From: Sporosarcina sp. FSL W8-0480
Lineage (GTDB): Bacteria > Bacillota > Bacilli > Bacillales_A > Planococcaceae
Direction: 5' to 3'
Assembly: GCF_037963765.1 (NCBI RefSeq)
Contig: NZ_CP150166.1
Coordinates: 186,001 to 250,000, forward strand
Length of the DNA stretch: 64,000 nt
Of the stretch, positions 35,366 to 45,031 are shown in pieces (within the stretch, counting starts at the first letter, position 1; each line of letters begins with the position of its first letter). The notes under the pieces are model-generated. The model was not told the origin of the DNA. It searched no databases and saw nothing but the letters and a program-made list of their open reading frames with translations. A program made the position numbers and the translations under genes.

Positions 35366-36222
35366 TTTCTTCCGCTTAATGTTAAAACGAGGATTCCTCC
35401 CAATAAAAGTGCGATTCCGGACCAAGAAATCAGGTCCAGTCTTTCTCCGACAACAAGAACGCTTAAGATTGCTGCAGTGAGTGGTTCAGCTAATGATAGC
35501 GTGACAGCCGAAGAAGAAGGGATCTGCCGTAAGCCGGTTGAAAATAGGATGTACGCTACACTTGTTGCTGCGATTCCAAGATAAATCGTCGTGGAAATGC
35601 CAGGAACTGTGAGCAATCCTTCTGTTTTGAATATGAATAAAAAAGGCATGAGCATGACTGCGCTCAATGAGAAAATGACTGCTACAGAAGGAATTGCATC
35701 CGCTTTTTCCAATACTGTTTTATTAAACAGAGTGTAGAACGCGAATAATAGACCTGCACAAAGGGATAAAGTAACCCCTATCGGATTGACGATCAACCCT
35801 TCTTTATTTGAAAATAATAACACACATCCGACAACGGCAAGTGATGTCGCCGTTAGCCAGACTTTTGTTGGACGGCGTTTTAAGATAAGCCATTCAATTA
35901 CCCCTGAAAACATCGGCGCGCTTCCGATCGCGACTACCGTTCCAATCGCGATTCCAGTTAAACGGATAGATGTGAAAAAGCAATATTGGAAGATTGCCAT
36001 CGCCAACGCAGCAAAAATCGTCGCTTTCCATGGCCAGTTGCGGAAATTAATTTTCCGAAGTATGAGCATGATGATGAGCAAAGCAAAACCTCCGACAGCG
36101 AGACGTGAAGCCCCTACTGCCAATGGATGAACAGTTTGTGGCATAAAAGTTTGCGCGGTGCCCGTCGTTCCCCAAAGTACCGCTCCTAATAACACTGCAA
36201 CAAACGCAAGTCGTTGTGACAA
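35344..36222 (-). CDS. EamA-family (DMT) transporter
   Basis: 292 residues, ten helices in two EamA repeats. The first has AVLWGTTGTAQTFMP and PLAVGASRLAVGG; the second has SLCAGLLFAFYTLFNK and LAEPLTAAILSVLVVGERL. Drug/metabolite exporters of this class often release amino acids or their derivatives. The start is TTG at 36222, six bases after GAGGGG; the longer frame would run into the neighbouring SRPBCC gene. Confidence 0.88.
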   Translation of the reverse strand: MSQRLAFVAVLLGAVLWGTTGTAQTFMPQTVHPLAVGASRLAVGGFALLIIMLILRKINFRNWPWKATIFAALAMAIFQYCFFTSIRLTGIAIGTVVAIGSAPMFSGVIEWLILKRRPTKVWLTATSLAVVGCVLLFSNKEGLIVNPIGVTLSLCAGLLFAFYTLFNKTVLEKADAIPSVAVIFSLSAVMLMPFLFIFKTEGLLTVPGISTTIYLGIAATSVAYILFSTGLRQIPSSSAVTLSLAEPLTAAILSVLVVGERLDLISWSGIALLLGGILVLTLSGRKEKAALN

Positions 36223-36289
36223 AAAAATCCCCTCCCCCGATACATCGAATATATCATGATATCGGGAAGTGGTGTGTGAATTCTCTAAA

Positions 36290-36706
36290 TTATTCAGTTT
36301 CAGATTCAATTATTTTCTTCAATTTTGCCAAAAGACCATCCCAACCTCCGGACATACGCGGACGGACGACTTCATGCGATTCTCCAAATTCGGTTTGCTT
36401 TCCATCTTCCCAGCCGGCATGAGTGAATTCCAATTCCGTTTTCCCATCGACTTCCCTTAGGTGAAAATGAATTTGCCAATCCTTTCCCCAGTTGAAGGAA
36501 AGGCGGTATGGTGATTGCACTTCAGTCACTTTGCACGTTGATTCTCCCCAAGGCCCCGCTTGCAAGGTGAATTCCTTTCCTTCTATGGGTTCCATATCAT
36601 TCGGCATGAACCATGCGCCGATCCCTTCTGCTGTTGAGACGTATGGCCAGACTGTTTCGATTGGTGCATGGATTATGATGTTTTTTCTAATTTGATTTTC
36701 AGACAT
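36290..36706 (-). CDS. SRPBCC/AHSA1-domain protein
   Basis: 138 residues, one START-like ligand-binding fold. Family features are the HAPIETVWPYVSTAEGIGAW start and an FTHAGWEDG segment near the C-terminus. Such proteins bind hydrophobic ligands or act as Hsp90-activator relatives; the ligand is unknown. AAGGAGAG precedes the ATG. Confidence 0.85.
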   Translation of the reverse strand: MSENQIRKNIIIHAPIETVWPYVSTAEGIGAWFMPNDMEPIEGKEFTLQAGPWGESTCKVTEVQSPYRLSFNWGKDWQIHFHLREVDGKTELEFTHAGWEDGKQTEFGESHEVVRPRMSGGWDGLLAKLKKIIESETE

Positions 36707-36826
36707 TTGGTTCTCTCCTTAAGCATATTTCGTTAATATCTTCCAAATTTATAGCGGTATTGATACTGTAGATTATGAGGGTTTCATTGTCAAAAGGGAT
36801 GAAAAATAAAGGAGTGTTATCAGACG

Positions 36827-37303
36827 ATGAGTTCATTTACATTATTAGTTTCAGACAGTCCGTTAAAAGAAGTTGATTACAGCGGCATTGCTGAGATCAC
36901 AGTAGGAGAATTGAAGAAGTTATATCCGATTAATGAAAATACACCAGAAGAACCTTGGCATACGATGGATGATGATGTCCGAGTTTTGCACGCGCCGGAT
37001 GAGTCAGCATTTGGTCACCTAACTATATCGGTTTGTACAAATCCACCCTATGACTTGGATTTTTACTCTGAAAAGGAATATATGTATTGGCTTTCTGGAA
37101 ATTGGAATGACAAATTTTTAACTGATTTCGCGAATTATATAAAGGAATATATAAAAGCAGAAGAAAACGTCGAGTTACTGATTTTCTGGGCCGGTGACGG
37201 AGAGCAAAAACTGGTGGAGCGAACGGTTAAGATTGATGAAATTGAGCCGAGTGATCTTGAAATGTATAAAAACGGAGACAATCTTCGTTTGCAGTTTGTG
37301 TAA
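36827..37303 (+). CDS. Soluble protein, unknown function
   Basis: 158 residues, acidic, no membrane helix or signal peptide. It starts MSSFTLLVSDSPLKEVDY and has a run of aromatic residues around PPYDLDFYSEKEYMYWLSG. I recognise no family; small acidic proteins of this kind are sometimes immunity proteins, but no toxin is next to it. AAAGGAG lies about eleven bases upstream, a long but usable distance. Confidence 0.7.
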   Translation: MSSFTLLVSDSPLKEVDYSGIAEITVGELKKLYPINENTPEEPWHTMDDDVRVLHAPDESAFGHLTISVCTNPPYDLDFYSEKEYMYWLSGNWNDKFLTDFANYIKEYIKAEENVELLIFWAGDGEQKLVERTVKIDEIEPSDLEMYKNGDNLRLQFV

Positions 37304-37314
37304 GTTCATATGAA

Positions 37315-37344
37315 AGGCGCTTCTCTTTTGTCTGAGAGGCGCCT
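37315..37344. terminator. Hairpin between converging genes
   Basis: AGGCGCTTCTC pairs imperfectly with GAGAGGCGCCT between the gene at 36827 and the lipoprotein gene. Confidence 0.65.
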
Positions 37345-37352
37345 AAATTTCA

Positions 37353-38384
37353 TTAAGGAATAAAATCAATTTTTTGGAGCTTCTCCACAATCTCTGGATG
37401 AATCCGATTCTCCGTTTCATCAATCACATTGTCTGCGTCAATTTCCTTGAACACATCGTAAATAGCTTTTAACCGAATCATTTGCTCAGCCGTCGGCGGC
37501 TTACTATCCATTTGGTTCAGCAAGTCAATGGCGGTATTTAAAGATATATTCAAATCCCGATTCAAATCCGCAACCGTCCCTAACAATCCCCTAACATTAT
37601 AAAGGTCTTCTATAATCGGATAGATGATGGCCCTTCTCTTTTCTGTATCCTGAAGAGTTTTATCGTCAGCTTCAAGAACCGACAATGTTTTAGTTGTAAA
37701 TGCCGTTTCCATTAATTTGTATGCGTCTTTGAAAAAGGCATAAGACGCAGGTTTGTTATAGTGATCTTGCATATTTTCTTTTTTATAGATAGTCTCTTTA
37801 TAATATCCTTTTTCGTTTTGATCATATGTGAATTTCTGCACCGTTCTATTAGCATGCTGCGACATAACCATTACAATTGCTTGTTTTTTATCAATTATGG
37901 TTGTACTGAAATCTACTGAACCTAACTGAACATATTCATCAAAAAGTGAATACGTTTCCTCTCCGTCTTTCACTACCAACATCCAAGTCTGCCCATCGTC
38001 CCATGCAAAAAGGCCATCGTCGGTTTTCCCAGCATTCACATACAATTCTACTATTTCCTCTTCGCCGTCCCGATCCAAGTCCAAGACAGCTGTTTTATAA
38101 AGCGTTTGAGGATATTTTTCAATAGCCTTTGCATGAATTATTGAATTGTAATAACTCACTTGTTGATTCGCAGCTTGCTCAAGCGCTTTCCTTTCCTCTT
38201 CTATTGTTTTTAATAGGTCATCTTTTTCCAATGTAATTTGCTCAATTTGCTTTTTCAGTTCGCTGATTTCGTTTGCTTGATCCGTGTTTGCCTGATTTTC
38301 GTTTACTTGATCTACTTTTCCCTGATCTGTACATCCGAAAAGCATACTTGTTACGCATATCGTTCCCAGTAATAGCTTCCTCAA
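37353..38384 (-). CDS. Lipoprotein with coiled coil and calcium-loop-like motif
   Basis: 343 residues. Lipobox SMLFGC puts the lipidated Cys at residue 18. A linker and a coiled coil follow (about 38-75), then a beta domain with the loop LDLDRDGEEEIVEL, typical of FG-GAP/VCBS-like or EF-hand-like calcium sites. The C-terminal 130 residues are helical. TTG start behind AGGGGG. Function unknown; the protein would sit on the outer face of the membrane. Confidence 0.78.
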   Translation of the reverse strand: MRKLLLGTICVTSMLFGCTDQGKVDQVNENQANTDQANEISELKKQIEQITLEKDDLLKTIEEERKALEQAANQQVSYYNSIIHAKAIEKYPQTLYKTAVLDLDRDGEEEIVELYVNAGKTDDGLFAWDDGQTWMLVVKDGEETYSLFDEYVQLGSVDFSTTIIDKKQAIVMVMSQHANRTVQKFTYDQNEKGYYKETIYKKENMQDHYNKPASYAFFKDAYKLMETAFTTKTLSVLEADDKTLQDTEKRRAIIYPIIEDLYNVRGLLGTVADLNRDLNISLNTAIDLLNQMDSKPPTAEQMIRLKAIYDVFKEIDADNVIDETENRIHPEIVEKLQKIDFIP

Positions 38385-38494
38385 TTCCCAACCCCCTAAA
38401 GTTTGAAGAATCCGTTCGTATTTCCCTACTATTAATACGTTAGAAATGGTGAATTTGTTTCAATATGCGTGGAAAAATGGGGATTAAGTGGAAT

Positions 38495-38735
38495 GAATGG
38501 ACCTTGAACGCGGAGGAATGGGCCCTCGGCGAGAAGAATGGACCTTGAACGTGGAAGAATGGGCCCTCGGTGAGAAGAATGGACCTTGAATGCGGAAGAA
38601 TGGACCTTTGGCGTAAAGAATGGACCTGGAACGCGGAGGAATGGGCCCTCGGCGAGAAGAATGGACCTGGAACGCGGAGGAATGGGCCCTCGGCGAGAAG
38701 AATGGACCTGGAACGTGGAGGAATGGGCCTACGAG
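38495..38735 (+). repeat. 41-bp periodic array made of alternating 20/21-bp half units
   Basis: GAATGGACCT starts at 38495, 38536, 38577, 38618, 38659 and 38700, exactly 41 bp apart. Each period also contains a second half-unit GAATGGGCCC 21 bp on. About twelve half units in all. Because 41 is not a multiple of three, the open frames across the array shift every period; it is not a protein repeat. Confidence 0.93.
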
Positions 38736-38776
38736 GATGCTTATCCAATGCCAAAGGGAACTCATCGCCTGAAAAC

Positions 38777-38955
38777 GAGAACTCTTTGCTTGGAAACGAG
38801 AACTCTTCCTGCTTAAACGAGAACTCTTTGACCGGAAAAGAGAACTTTTCCGGCTTGAATGAGAACTCTTAGCTACTTTACGAGAACTTGCAAGGCATAA
38901 TCGAGAACTCGCACCACCTAAACGAGAAGTCTAACGGAAAAACCGAGATTCCCAT
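38777..38955 (+). repeat. 21-bp periodic array, core CGAGAACTCT (9 units)
   Basis: GAGAACT-type cores at 38777, 38798, 38819, 38840, 38861, 38882, 38903, 38924 and 38945, all exactly 21 bp apart, each followed by a variable dozen bases. It directly follows the 41-bp array and precedes the preQ1 leader. The same core recurs at 58301. Confidence 0.93.
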
Positions 38956-39037
38956 ATCTGAAATCACCTCCATCTTTCACCCAAAATCTATTGAACAACC
39001 AAAAGCTCTATGTTAAACTGGATGGCAGGCTTTCTGC

Positions 39038-39079
39038 CACGTGGTTCGTAACCATCCCACGATAAAAAACTAAGGAGAA
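39038..39079 (+). promoter_or_regulatory. preQ1-I riboswitch
   Basis: CGTGG (39040-39044) pairs with CCACG (39057-39061) around a TTCGTAACCATC loop, followed by the A-rich tail and AAAAAACTAAGGAG. The tail contains the ribosome site of queT, so ligand-induced pseudoknot formation would block translation. Short size and the C-rich loop match class I preQ1 aptamers. Confidence 0.9.
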
Positions 39080-39085
39080 ATGAAT

Positions 39086-39571
39086 ATGAAAGTAAAAATG
39101 ATGGCAACGAGCGGAATTATCGCTGCGTTGTATGTTGCTGTGACGTTTTTGATAGCGCCATTCGGGTTCACAAATATCCAGTTTCGCTTGTCAGAGATGT
39201 TCAATCATCTCGTTGTGTTTAATAAGAAATATATCGTTGGCGTCGTATTAGGTGTATTCATTGCGAACTTGTTCTTCTCGGAACTTGGACCGATTGACCT
39301 CGTATTTGGTGTAGGACAATCCATACTTGCACTATCGATTACAATCCTGTCAGCGAGATTCATCAAAGGGCTATACCGACGCATGTTTTTCAATACAATC
39401 GTCTTCACGTTCACGATGGTCATTATTGCATGGGAATTGAACATTGCTCTGGGATTTCCTTTCTTATGGACATGGTTGTTCGTCGCTGTTGGTGAATTCG
39501 TTGTCATGGCAGTCGGTATTCCGGTAATGGCAGCGTTGAATAAAAGGCTTCATTTTGAGAAGTTAATATAA
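39086..39571 (+). CDS. queT: Queuosine-precursor transporter QueT
   Basis: 161 residues, about five helices. It is the substrate-binding S component of an ECF transporter for preQ1/preQ0. The family motif is in FGFTNIQFRLSEMFNHLVVF. The ATG at 39086 is eight bases from AAGGAG in the riboswitch tail; the ATG at 39080 is too close. The preQ1-I riboswitch directly supports the substrate assignment. The ECF energising module must be encoded elsewhere. Confidence 0.93.
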   Translation: MKVKMMATSGIIAALYVAVTFLIAPFGFTNIQFRLSEMFNHLVVFNKKYIVGVVLGVFIANLFFSELGPIDLVFGVGQSILALSITILSARFIKGLYRRMFFNTIVFTFTMVIIAWELNIALGFPFLWTWLFVAVGEFVVMAVGIPVMAALNKRLHFEKLI

Positions 39572-39573
39572 AA

Positions 39574-39612
39574 TAAATGAGGCGTTCATTCATTGGACGC
39601 TTCTTATTTATC
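39574..39612 (+). terminator. Weak terminator after queT
   Basis: AAATGAGGCGT pairs imperfectly with ACGCTTCTTATTT. Confidence 0.5.
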
Positions 39613-39710
39613 GTAAAATCAGTTTTCTAACTATTCTTAATTCACCATTGTATAATAATAACAACTATGATACGGTTTTCATTAACAAGATAAAGAAAGG
39701 AAGGAATTGA

Positions 39711-40232
39711 TTGAAAAAAAGCGTTCTTTTTTTTATATTGTTCCTGTTAACGGCTTGTTCACAAACGGATAAAAGCTTCGAGAATCAGCCCGGTGGTGCA
39801 CCAATTCAGACAACTAAACAAAACTTTGGAAAACCTGACCTCCAGGTTGGCATCGATTCTGGTGTCACAATGGCAATTATCGATAAGTACTGCTGGGAAG
39901 ATGAAAACAAAACATGTAATATTGAGCCTGACAAACCGCATGATCTTCTACTTGGCGCATTTTCTTTAACTGTTCCAGCAGGCGAGGAGATACGTTTTAG
40001 AATTAATGCGAAAAGTTTTGAAGAACTTGTCTTAAAAGATATGGACTCTGTCACTATGACTCAATTTTTTAAGAGCGAAGAGTCCCAAATCGAAGTGCCC
40101 GTAGGCGAAGATGGGAATCGATCCTTTATTGCTCCAAATGAGAAGGGAAGATACTTTTACTCGGGTTTAATTAGATGGGATAGCGAGGTTAAAGGCGAGG
40201 CGAGCTTTGCATTTTCAATTATTGTTAAGTAA
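39711..40232 (+). CDS. Small lipoprotein, unknown function
   Basis: 173 residues. Lipobox FLLTACS places the lipidated Cys at about residue 16. The mature part is beta-rich, with one Cys pair (DKYCWEDENKTCNIE). TTG start behind AAGGAAGG. I recognise no family. Confidence 0.75.
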   Translation: MKKSVLFFILFLLTACSQTDKSFENQPGGAPIQTTKQNFGKPDLQVGIDSGVTMAIIDKYCWEDENKTCNIEPDKPHDLLLGAFSLTVPAGEEIRFRINAKSFEELVLKDMDSVTMTQFFKSEESQIEVPVGEDGNRSFIAPNEKGRYFYSGLIRWDSEVKGEASFAFSIIVK

Positions 40233-40247
40233 GAGATTTTTCATATG

Positions 40248-40289
40248 AAAAAGCGGACGGTGAAAAAAGATCACCATCCACTTTTTTTA
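40248..40289. terminator. Terminator after lipoprotein gene
   Basis: AAGCGGACGGTGA pairs imperfectly with TCACCATCCACTT, followed by seven T residues. Confidence 0.75.
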
Positions 40290-40392
40290 ATTTACATGCC
40301 CAAGCCAAAATTAGGTTTTCAATCATTGATAACCCTTTCATAAGCGTATTGATTACCTATATAATGAAAACAATTCAAGGGAGGACTTCAAA

Positions 40393-40623
40393 ATGTATAT
40401 GACCATTCAAGAAACTGCCGAATATTTAGGCATGCCTGTCCAACAAGTACAAAAATACGTTTGGGAAGGTCGCATTCGTGCGGTACACGATGGCGAACAA
40501 TTTTTCATCAATCAAAGCCAGTTCGACAATTATTTCAACGAGCTTGAAACACTAAAAAAACAAATTGAAGATTATTTGAATGAACCGATTCCACCCGACC
40601 GTGATATTAAAGATGAAGATTAA
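40393..40623 (+). CDS. Excisionase/MerR-type DNA-binding protein
   Basis: 76 residues. The first 50 form a winged HTH_17 fold (MTIQETAEYLGMPVQQVQKY, VWEGRIRAVHDGEQFFIN), and an acidic helical tail follows. No integrase or phage gene is near, so it is more likely a small chromosomal regulator than a phage excisionase. GGGAGG precedes the ATG. Target unknown. The 265 bp downstream, to 40888, hold only A/T-rich promoter-like sequence for the BCCT gene. Confidence 0.78.
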   Translation: MYMTIQETAEYLGMPVQQVQKYVWEGRIRAVHDGEQFFINQSQFDNYFNELETLKKQIEDYLNEPIPPDRDIKDED

Positions 40624-40888
40624 AAACCGGCACACGGGGTAAACTGAAATTAACGATCAAATGTAGTAAAAAAGGCACAATTTATTCATTAAATTCGACG
40701 GGAATCTGCAATTTGGAAAACCCAATTTTTTCGCCATGCAGACTATATTGATAATGTTTATATGTGTTTATGAAAAAATAAAACATTCTACTCAACACAG
40801 TTGTCAAACTATTATTCCTTTTGCGTTCCCGCTACACAGTTGATATAGTGTATAGTCGTTTCAAAATTAACTATTCATAGGGGGAAAC

Positions 40889-42382
40889 ATGCGAAAAATA
40901 TCAAACGTGTTTTATATAACAATTGGTCTTATTATATTGGCCGTCGGGTATGGGGTTCTTGCAGCAGATAGTTTTGCGACCGTGACGACTTCCATCAAAT
41001 CTTTTATCTCATCAACGTTCGGTTGGTATTATATGCTCCTGCTTTCATTACTTCTTGTAATTAGCCTATTCACTATTTTTAGTCCAGCCGGGAAAATCCG
41101 TTTGGGGAAGGACGATGATCGGCCTTCATTTTCCACGCCTACTTGGATTGCAATGCTATTTTCTGCTGGGATGGGGATTGGGTTAGTCTTTTACGGTGCA
41201 GCTGAACCGTTATCTCACTTTGCCATCAACCCTGCAACGACCGAGCCGAATACAGATGCCGCTTTCAGAGAGTCGATGCGTTATACATTTTTCCATTGGG
41301 GTCTACATGTTTGGGCCATGTACGGAATTGTCGCTTTGTCACTCGCGTATTTCCAATTTCGAAAAGGAGAACCGGGGTTAATTTCAGCAACATTGAAGCC
41401 GATTTTCGGTAAAAAAATGGAGGGGCCATGGGGTGTCCTCATCGATGTACTTGCCGTTTTTGCAACAGCTTTTGGCGTTGCCACTTCTCTCGGCTTCGGT
41501 GCTGTTCAAATTAACGCAGGGCTGAATTATCTATTTGGCTTTACAATCGGTTTTGTACCACAATTAATCATCGTTGCTGTTGTAACAGTCCTATTTATCA
41601 TGTCCGCGTGGTCGGGACTTAGTAAAGGAATCAAGTATTTATCAAACACTAACTTGATACTTGCCTTGGCTTTATTAGGTTTTGTACTTATTTTAGGACC
41701 GACTTTGCTCATTTTCAATATCTTCACTGATTCACTTGGAGGGTATCTTGCCAATATTGTATCGATGAGTTTCCGTACGGCTCCGCTAAATGCTGATTAT
41801 CGAGACTGGCTGGATACGTGGACGATTTTCTATTGGGCTTGGTGGATCTCTTGGGCACCATTCGTCAGCATGTTCATCGCCCGCGTTTCAAAAGGAAGAA
41901 CGATACGAGAGTTCATGGTCGGCGTCATGTTGGCGCCAACGCTTTTAAGTGCAATCTGGTTTTCCGCATTCGGAGCAACCGCCATTAATATCCAACGGGA
42001 AGGGATTGCGGATTTAGCGAAAGCATCTACTGAATTGACGATTTTCGAGATGTTTCACACGATGCCAATGTCCTTCATCATTTCAATTGTTGCAGTTATA
42101 CTGATTAGTTCGTTTTTCATAACATCTGCAGACTCGGCAACTTTTGTATTAGGCATGCAGTCCACTTATGGTTCATTGACACCTTCAAATAGCGTTAAAA
42201 TTACATGGGGCGTCATCCAATCAACCATCGCTGTCATCCTACTGTCTGTTAACGGACTGACAGCATTACAAAACACAATAATCATTGCAGCTTTGCCGTT
42301 CTCCTTCATCATGTTGCTTATGATTATCTCTCTTATAAAAGCTCTAAAAGACGAGGGACCGAAAAGGGCAAGGAGTAAATAA
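40889..42382 (+). CDS. BCCT-family betaine/choline/carnitine transporter
   Basis: 497 residues, twelve helices, sodium-coupled uptake of compatible solutes, similar to OpuD/BetL. Signatures are SAGMGIGLVFYGAAEPLSH in helix 3 and the Trp box WAWWISWAPFVSMFIARVSK in helix 8. The short C-terminal tail (KALKDEGPKRARSK) is basic, as in osmosensing members, but brief. Glycine betaine is the likeliest substrate, though sequence alone does not settle it. Confidence 0.92.
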   Translation: MRKISNVFYITIGLIILAVGYGVLAADSFATVTTSIKSFISSTFGWYYMLLLSLLLVISLFTIFSPAGKIRLGKDDDRPSFSTPTWIAMLFSAGMGIGLVFYGAAEPLSHFAINPATTEPNTDAAFRESMRYTFFHWGLHVWAMYGIVALSLAYFQFRKGEPGLISATLKPIFGKKMEGPWGVLIDVLAVFATAFGVATSLGFGAVQINAGLNYLFGFTIGFVPQLIIVAVVTVLFIMSAWSGLSKGIKYLSNTNLILALALLGFVLILGPTLLIFNIFTDSLGGYLANIVSMSFRTAPLNADYRDWLDTWTIFYWAWWISWAPFVSMFIARVSKGRTIREFMVGVMLAPTLLSAIWFSAFGATAINIQREGIADLAKASTELTIFEMFHTMPMSFIISIVAVILISSFFITSADSATFVLGMQSTYGSLTPSNSVKITWGVIQSTIAVILLSVNGLTALQNTIIIAALPFSFIMLLMIISLIKALKDEGPKRARSK

Positions 42383-42384
42383 CA

Positions 42385-42422
42385 TAAAGGACTGACCGGA
42401 ATTTTTCCTGGTCAGTCCTTTA
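42385..42422. terminator. Bidirectional terminator between BCCT and hom genes
   Basis: TAAAGGACTGACC pairs perfectly with GGTCAGTCCTTTA around a 12-base loop. Confidence 0.9.
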
Positions 42423-42423
42423 T

Positions 42424-43410
42424 TTAACTTGGAATTAAGACAGCCTCATGTTGTCGGATAATATGCAGGAGGTCGGCAATCATAGCACTGCCAGTTGGAT
42501 ACATTCCAGCTCCCGGACCGACCAATGTCAACGAACCAAGGTATTCAGTCTTCACAATGACTGCATTGTCGACTCCATCAATATTGTAAAACGGATGATT
42601 AGCGCCTATTAAAGCAGGACCGACAGTGCCTCGCAGCTTTCCGTTTTCATCCACCCAAATATCGGCAATATGTCGATATCGAAGATCTTCTTTTGAAGCT
42701 TCAATTAGATCATTGGATTGAAGATGATCAATTCCAATTACCGGAACTTCATCCCAGTTAGGCTGCTGTCCAAATGCAAGCGAACTAAGGATCATCAATT
42801 TGCGAAATGCGTCCATTCCAGTCACATCATCAGACGGATCAGCCTCCGCAAAGCCCTTTCGTTGCGCATCCAGCAGTGCTTCCTCAAATGAAGAACCAAC
42901 AGATCTCATTTTGGTTAAAATGAAGTTCGAAGTGCCATTCAGTATGCCTTGGATCCGCTTCACTCGGTCGCCCGCAAGAAGGTTGGTCACAGTCCTAATA
43001 ATCGGGATCCCACCAGCTGTTGTTGCTTCAAATCCAACTCGCACATTACGGAAATCCGCATGTTTTATCAATGCAGGGCCATGTTTTGCGAACATCTTTT
43101 TATTCGCTGTAATGATATGGCACCCCTTCTCAATCGCATCGGATAAATACGTATAGGCAGGTTCTTCTCCAACAATTGCTTCAAAAACAATATCGATTGT
43201 TGGGTTGTTCAGTATATCTCGAAAATCATCAGTAACTTGAACGTCCGTTAATGACGTACGTTTTTTCGTCTTATCTTTCACAAGAATGGATACGACATCT
43301 ACGGTGAAACCTGTGTGTTTTTTAATTTCTTCTTGCTTCTCCCGCAGAATCCTATATACACCTTCACCAACCGTGCCAAATCCAAGAATCGCCACTTTAA
43401 TCGACGGCAT
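42424..43410 (-). CDS. hom: Homoserine dehydrogenase without ACT domain
   Basis: Reduces aspartate semialdehyde to homoserine. 328 residues, versus about 430 in Bacillus Hom, because the regulatory C-terminal ACT domain is missing. NAD(P) loop GFGTVGEGV near the N-terminus; catalytic region NGTSNFILTKM and GFAEADPSDDVTGMDAFRKL. The start at 43410 (MPSIKVAILGFG) has an AAAGGGTG site; a longer frame lies upstream without one. It follows metY by 50 bp under the SAM-I riboswitch, so it is dedicated to methionine supply and would escape threonine feedback. Confidence 0.92.
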   Translation of the reverse strand: MPSIKVAILGFGTVGEGVYRILREKQEEIKKHTGFTVDVVSILVKDKTKKRTSLTDVQVTDDFRDILNNPTIDIVFEAIVGEEPAYTYLSDAIEKGCHIITANKKMFAKHGPALIKHADFRNVRVGFEATTAGGIPIIRTVTNLLAGDRVKRIQGILNGTSNFILTKMRSVGSSFEEALLDAQRKGFAEADPSDDVTGMDAFRKLMILSSLAFGQQPNWDEVPVIGIDHLQSNDLIEASKEDLRYRHIADIWVDENGKLRGTVGPALIGANHPFYNIDGVDNAVIVKTEYLGSLTLVGPGAGMYPTGSAMIADLLHIIRQHEAVLIPS

Positions 43411-43460
43411 TCCACAACACCCTTTCTCAGGGCGCCCGCTATTAAAGAGCAAGACGCCTG

Positions 43461-44762
43461 TTATTGAACAGTGACCGGTACCGCCTTTTCAATTGCCTGC
43501 TCAAGGTCCGCAATGATGTCTTCTGTGGATTCCAAACCGACAGATAGGCGAATCAATTCTTCAGCCACTCCGGATTTCACTAAATCTTCCGCTGACAATT
43601 GTTGATGCGTTGTAGAAGCTGGGTGGATGATTAATGATTTTGCATCGCCGACATTCGCCACATGAGACCAAAGTTTAATATTATCAATAACTTTACGTCC
43701 CGCTTCACGGCCGCCTTTAATGCCGAATACGATGATAGAACCGAAGCCGTTTTTCAAGTATTTTTTCGCGTTTTCATATGTCGGATGATCGTCAAGGCCT
43801 GTATATGTCACCCATTCCACAGACGGGTGATTTTTCAGGAATTCGGCGACTTTAACGGCATTTTCATTATGGCGAGTCACGCGCAAATGTAGTGTCTCCA
43901 GCCCTTGAAGGAAGTTGAAAGCACTGTCCGGGTCAAGACACGGGCCGAAATCGCGTAATAATTGGACGCGTAACTTCGTAGCGAAAGCAGCTGTTGCCGT
44001 GTCGATTCCATAGCGTAGACCATGATAAGTTTCATCCGGCTCTGTGAATCCCGGAAACTTGCCTTTCGTCCAGTCGAATTTCCCAGCATCGACGACGACT
44101 CCGCCGATTGTTGTTCCATGACCGCCAATCCATTTTGTTGCGGAATGGATGACAACGTCTGCTCCAAAGTCGATTGGGTTCGACCCGTATGGGGACGCGA
44201 ATGTGTTGTCGATGAGGAACGGGATATCATTCTCATGAGCAATGTTTGCGACCGCTTCGATATCAAGCACTTGGAGACTTGGATTACCGATTGTTTCTGC
44301 AAAAACAGCTTTCGTTTTTTCAGTGATCGCAGCACGGAAGTTTTCAGGGTCTTCTGCGTCAACGAATTTGACAGTGATTCCGTAACGAGGAAGGGTCACG
44401 GCGAACAGATTATACGTACCACCGTATAGATTGCTTGCAGCAACGATTTCATCCCCTGCCCCTGCAATGTTCAAAATTGAAAACGCAATGGCTGCCATTC
44501 CGGAAGATAGTGCTACTGCAGCAGTTCCGCCTTCCAGTAGCGCAACCCGTTCTTCAAATACAGCAACGGTTGGATTAGTAATACGTGTGTAGATATTGCC
44601 TGCTTCTTGCAGACCGAAAAGGTTTTGGGCATGTTCAGTGTCACGGAAAACGAATGCAGTTGTGCGGTGGATCGGCACAGCCCGGGAACCAGTCACAGGA
44701 TCCGGCTTTTGGCCTCCGTGTAAAAGAAGAGTTTCAGGTTGAAGTTGTTTGTTGTTTGTCAT
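43461..44762 (-). CDS. metY: O-acetylhomoserine sulfhydrylase (MetY)
   Basis: PLP enzyme joining sulfide (or methanethiol) to O-acetylhomoserine to give homocysteine (or methionine). 433 residues. The Schiff-base Lys210 is in [13 protein letters not shown], with [10 protein letters not shown] and the [19 protein letters not shown] segment typical of Cys/Met-metabolism enzymes. Start at 44762, eight bases after GGAGG; the ATG two codons earlier is too close. First gene after the S-box, with hom downstream. Confidence 0.94.
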   Translation of the reverse strand: MTNNKQLQPETLLLHGGQKPDPVTGSRAVPIHRTTAFVFRDTEHAQNLFGLQEAGNIYTRITNPTVAVFEERVALLEGGTAAVALSSGMAAIAFSILNIAGAGDEIVAASNLYGGTYNLFAVTLPRYGITVKFVDAEDPENFRAAITEKTKAVFAETIGNPSLQVLDIEAVANIAHENDIPFLIDNTFASPYGSNPIDFGADVVIHSATKWIGGHGTTIGGVVVDAGKFDWTKGKFPGFTEPDETYHGLRYGIDTATAAFATKLRVQLLRDFGPCLDPDSAFNFLQGLETLHLRVTRHNENAVKVAEFLKNHPSVEWVTYTGLDDHPTYENAKKYLKNGFGSIIVFGIKGGREAGRKVIDNIKLWSHVANVGDAKSLIIHPASTTHQQLSAEDLVKSGVAEELIRLSVGLESTEDIIADLEQAIEKAVPVTVQ

Positions 44763-44830
44763 TGTCATTACCTCCAGTGGTTTTTTTAAGATGAAATTAG
44801 TTCAATGCGGAGGCGTTGGGGGTTTTTGGA

Positions 44831-45000
44831 ATAAAAAAATAACCCCTTTCGCTAAGAGAAGGGTTACGCTTTCGCTTATTCCTCCTCTTATCTTTCAGAC
44901 CGTTCGCACGAATCTGTAGGAAGTAGCACCTTTGCAAGTTCATCACTTGCCGGTTGCCGGGCATCGCAGGGCCTAGTCCCTCCGCCGCTCTTGATAAGAG
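44831..45000 (-). promoter_or_regulatory. SAM-I (S-box) riboswitch with terminator
   Basis: On the minus strand the aptamer runs from CTCTTATC (45000) to GATAAGAG (44885). It contains the conserved GGAGGGACTAGGCCCT, GATGCCCGGCAACC and AAGGTGCTACTTCC elements. The terminator pairs AACCCTTCTC with GCGAAAGGGGTT (44865-44841) and is followed by a T-run. SAM would terminate transcription before metY-hom. Confidence 0.96.
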
Positions 45001-45031
45001 TTTGGGTATTCAGTTTTTCATCTTGTTGAAC

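Noticed and set aside
38440..38872. Frames of 76-104 codons on both strands across the 41-bp array
   Set aside because: The period is not a multiple of three and multiple frames are open at once, so these are by-products of the repeat.
40393..40623. Phage excisionase
   Set aside because: The fold fits, but no integrase, attachment site or phage gene is near.
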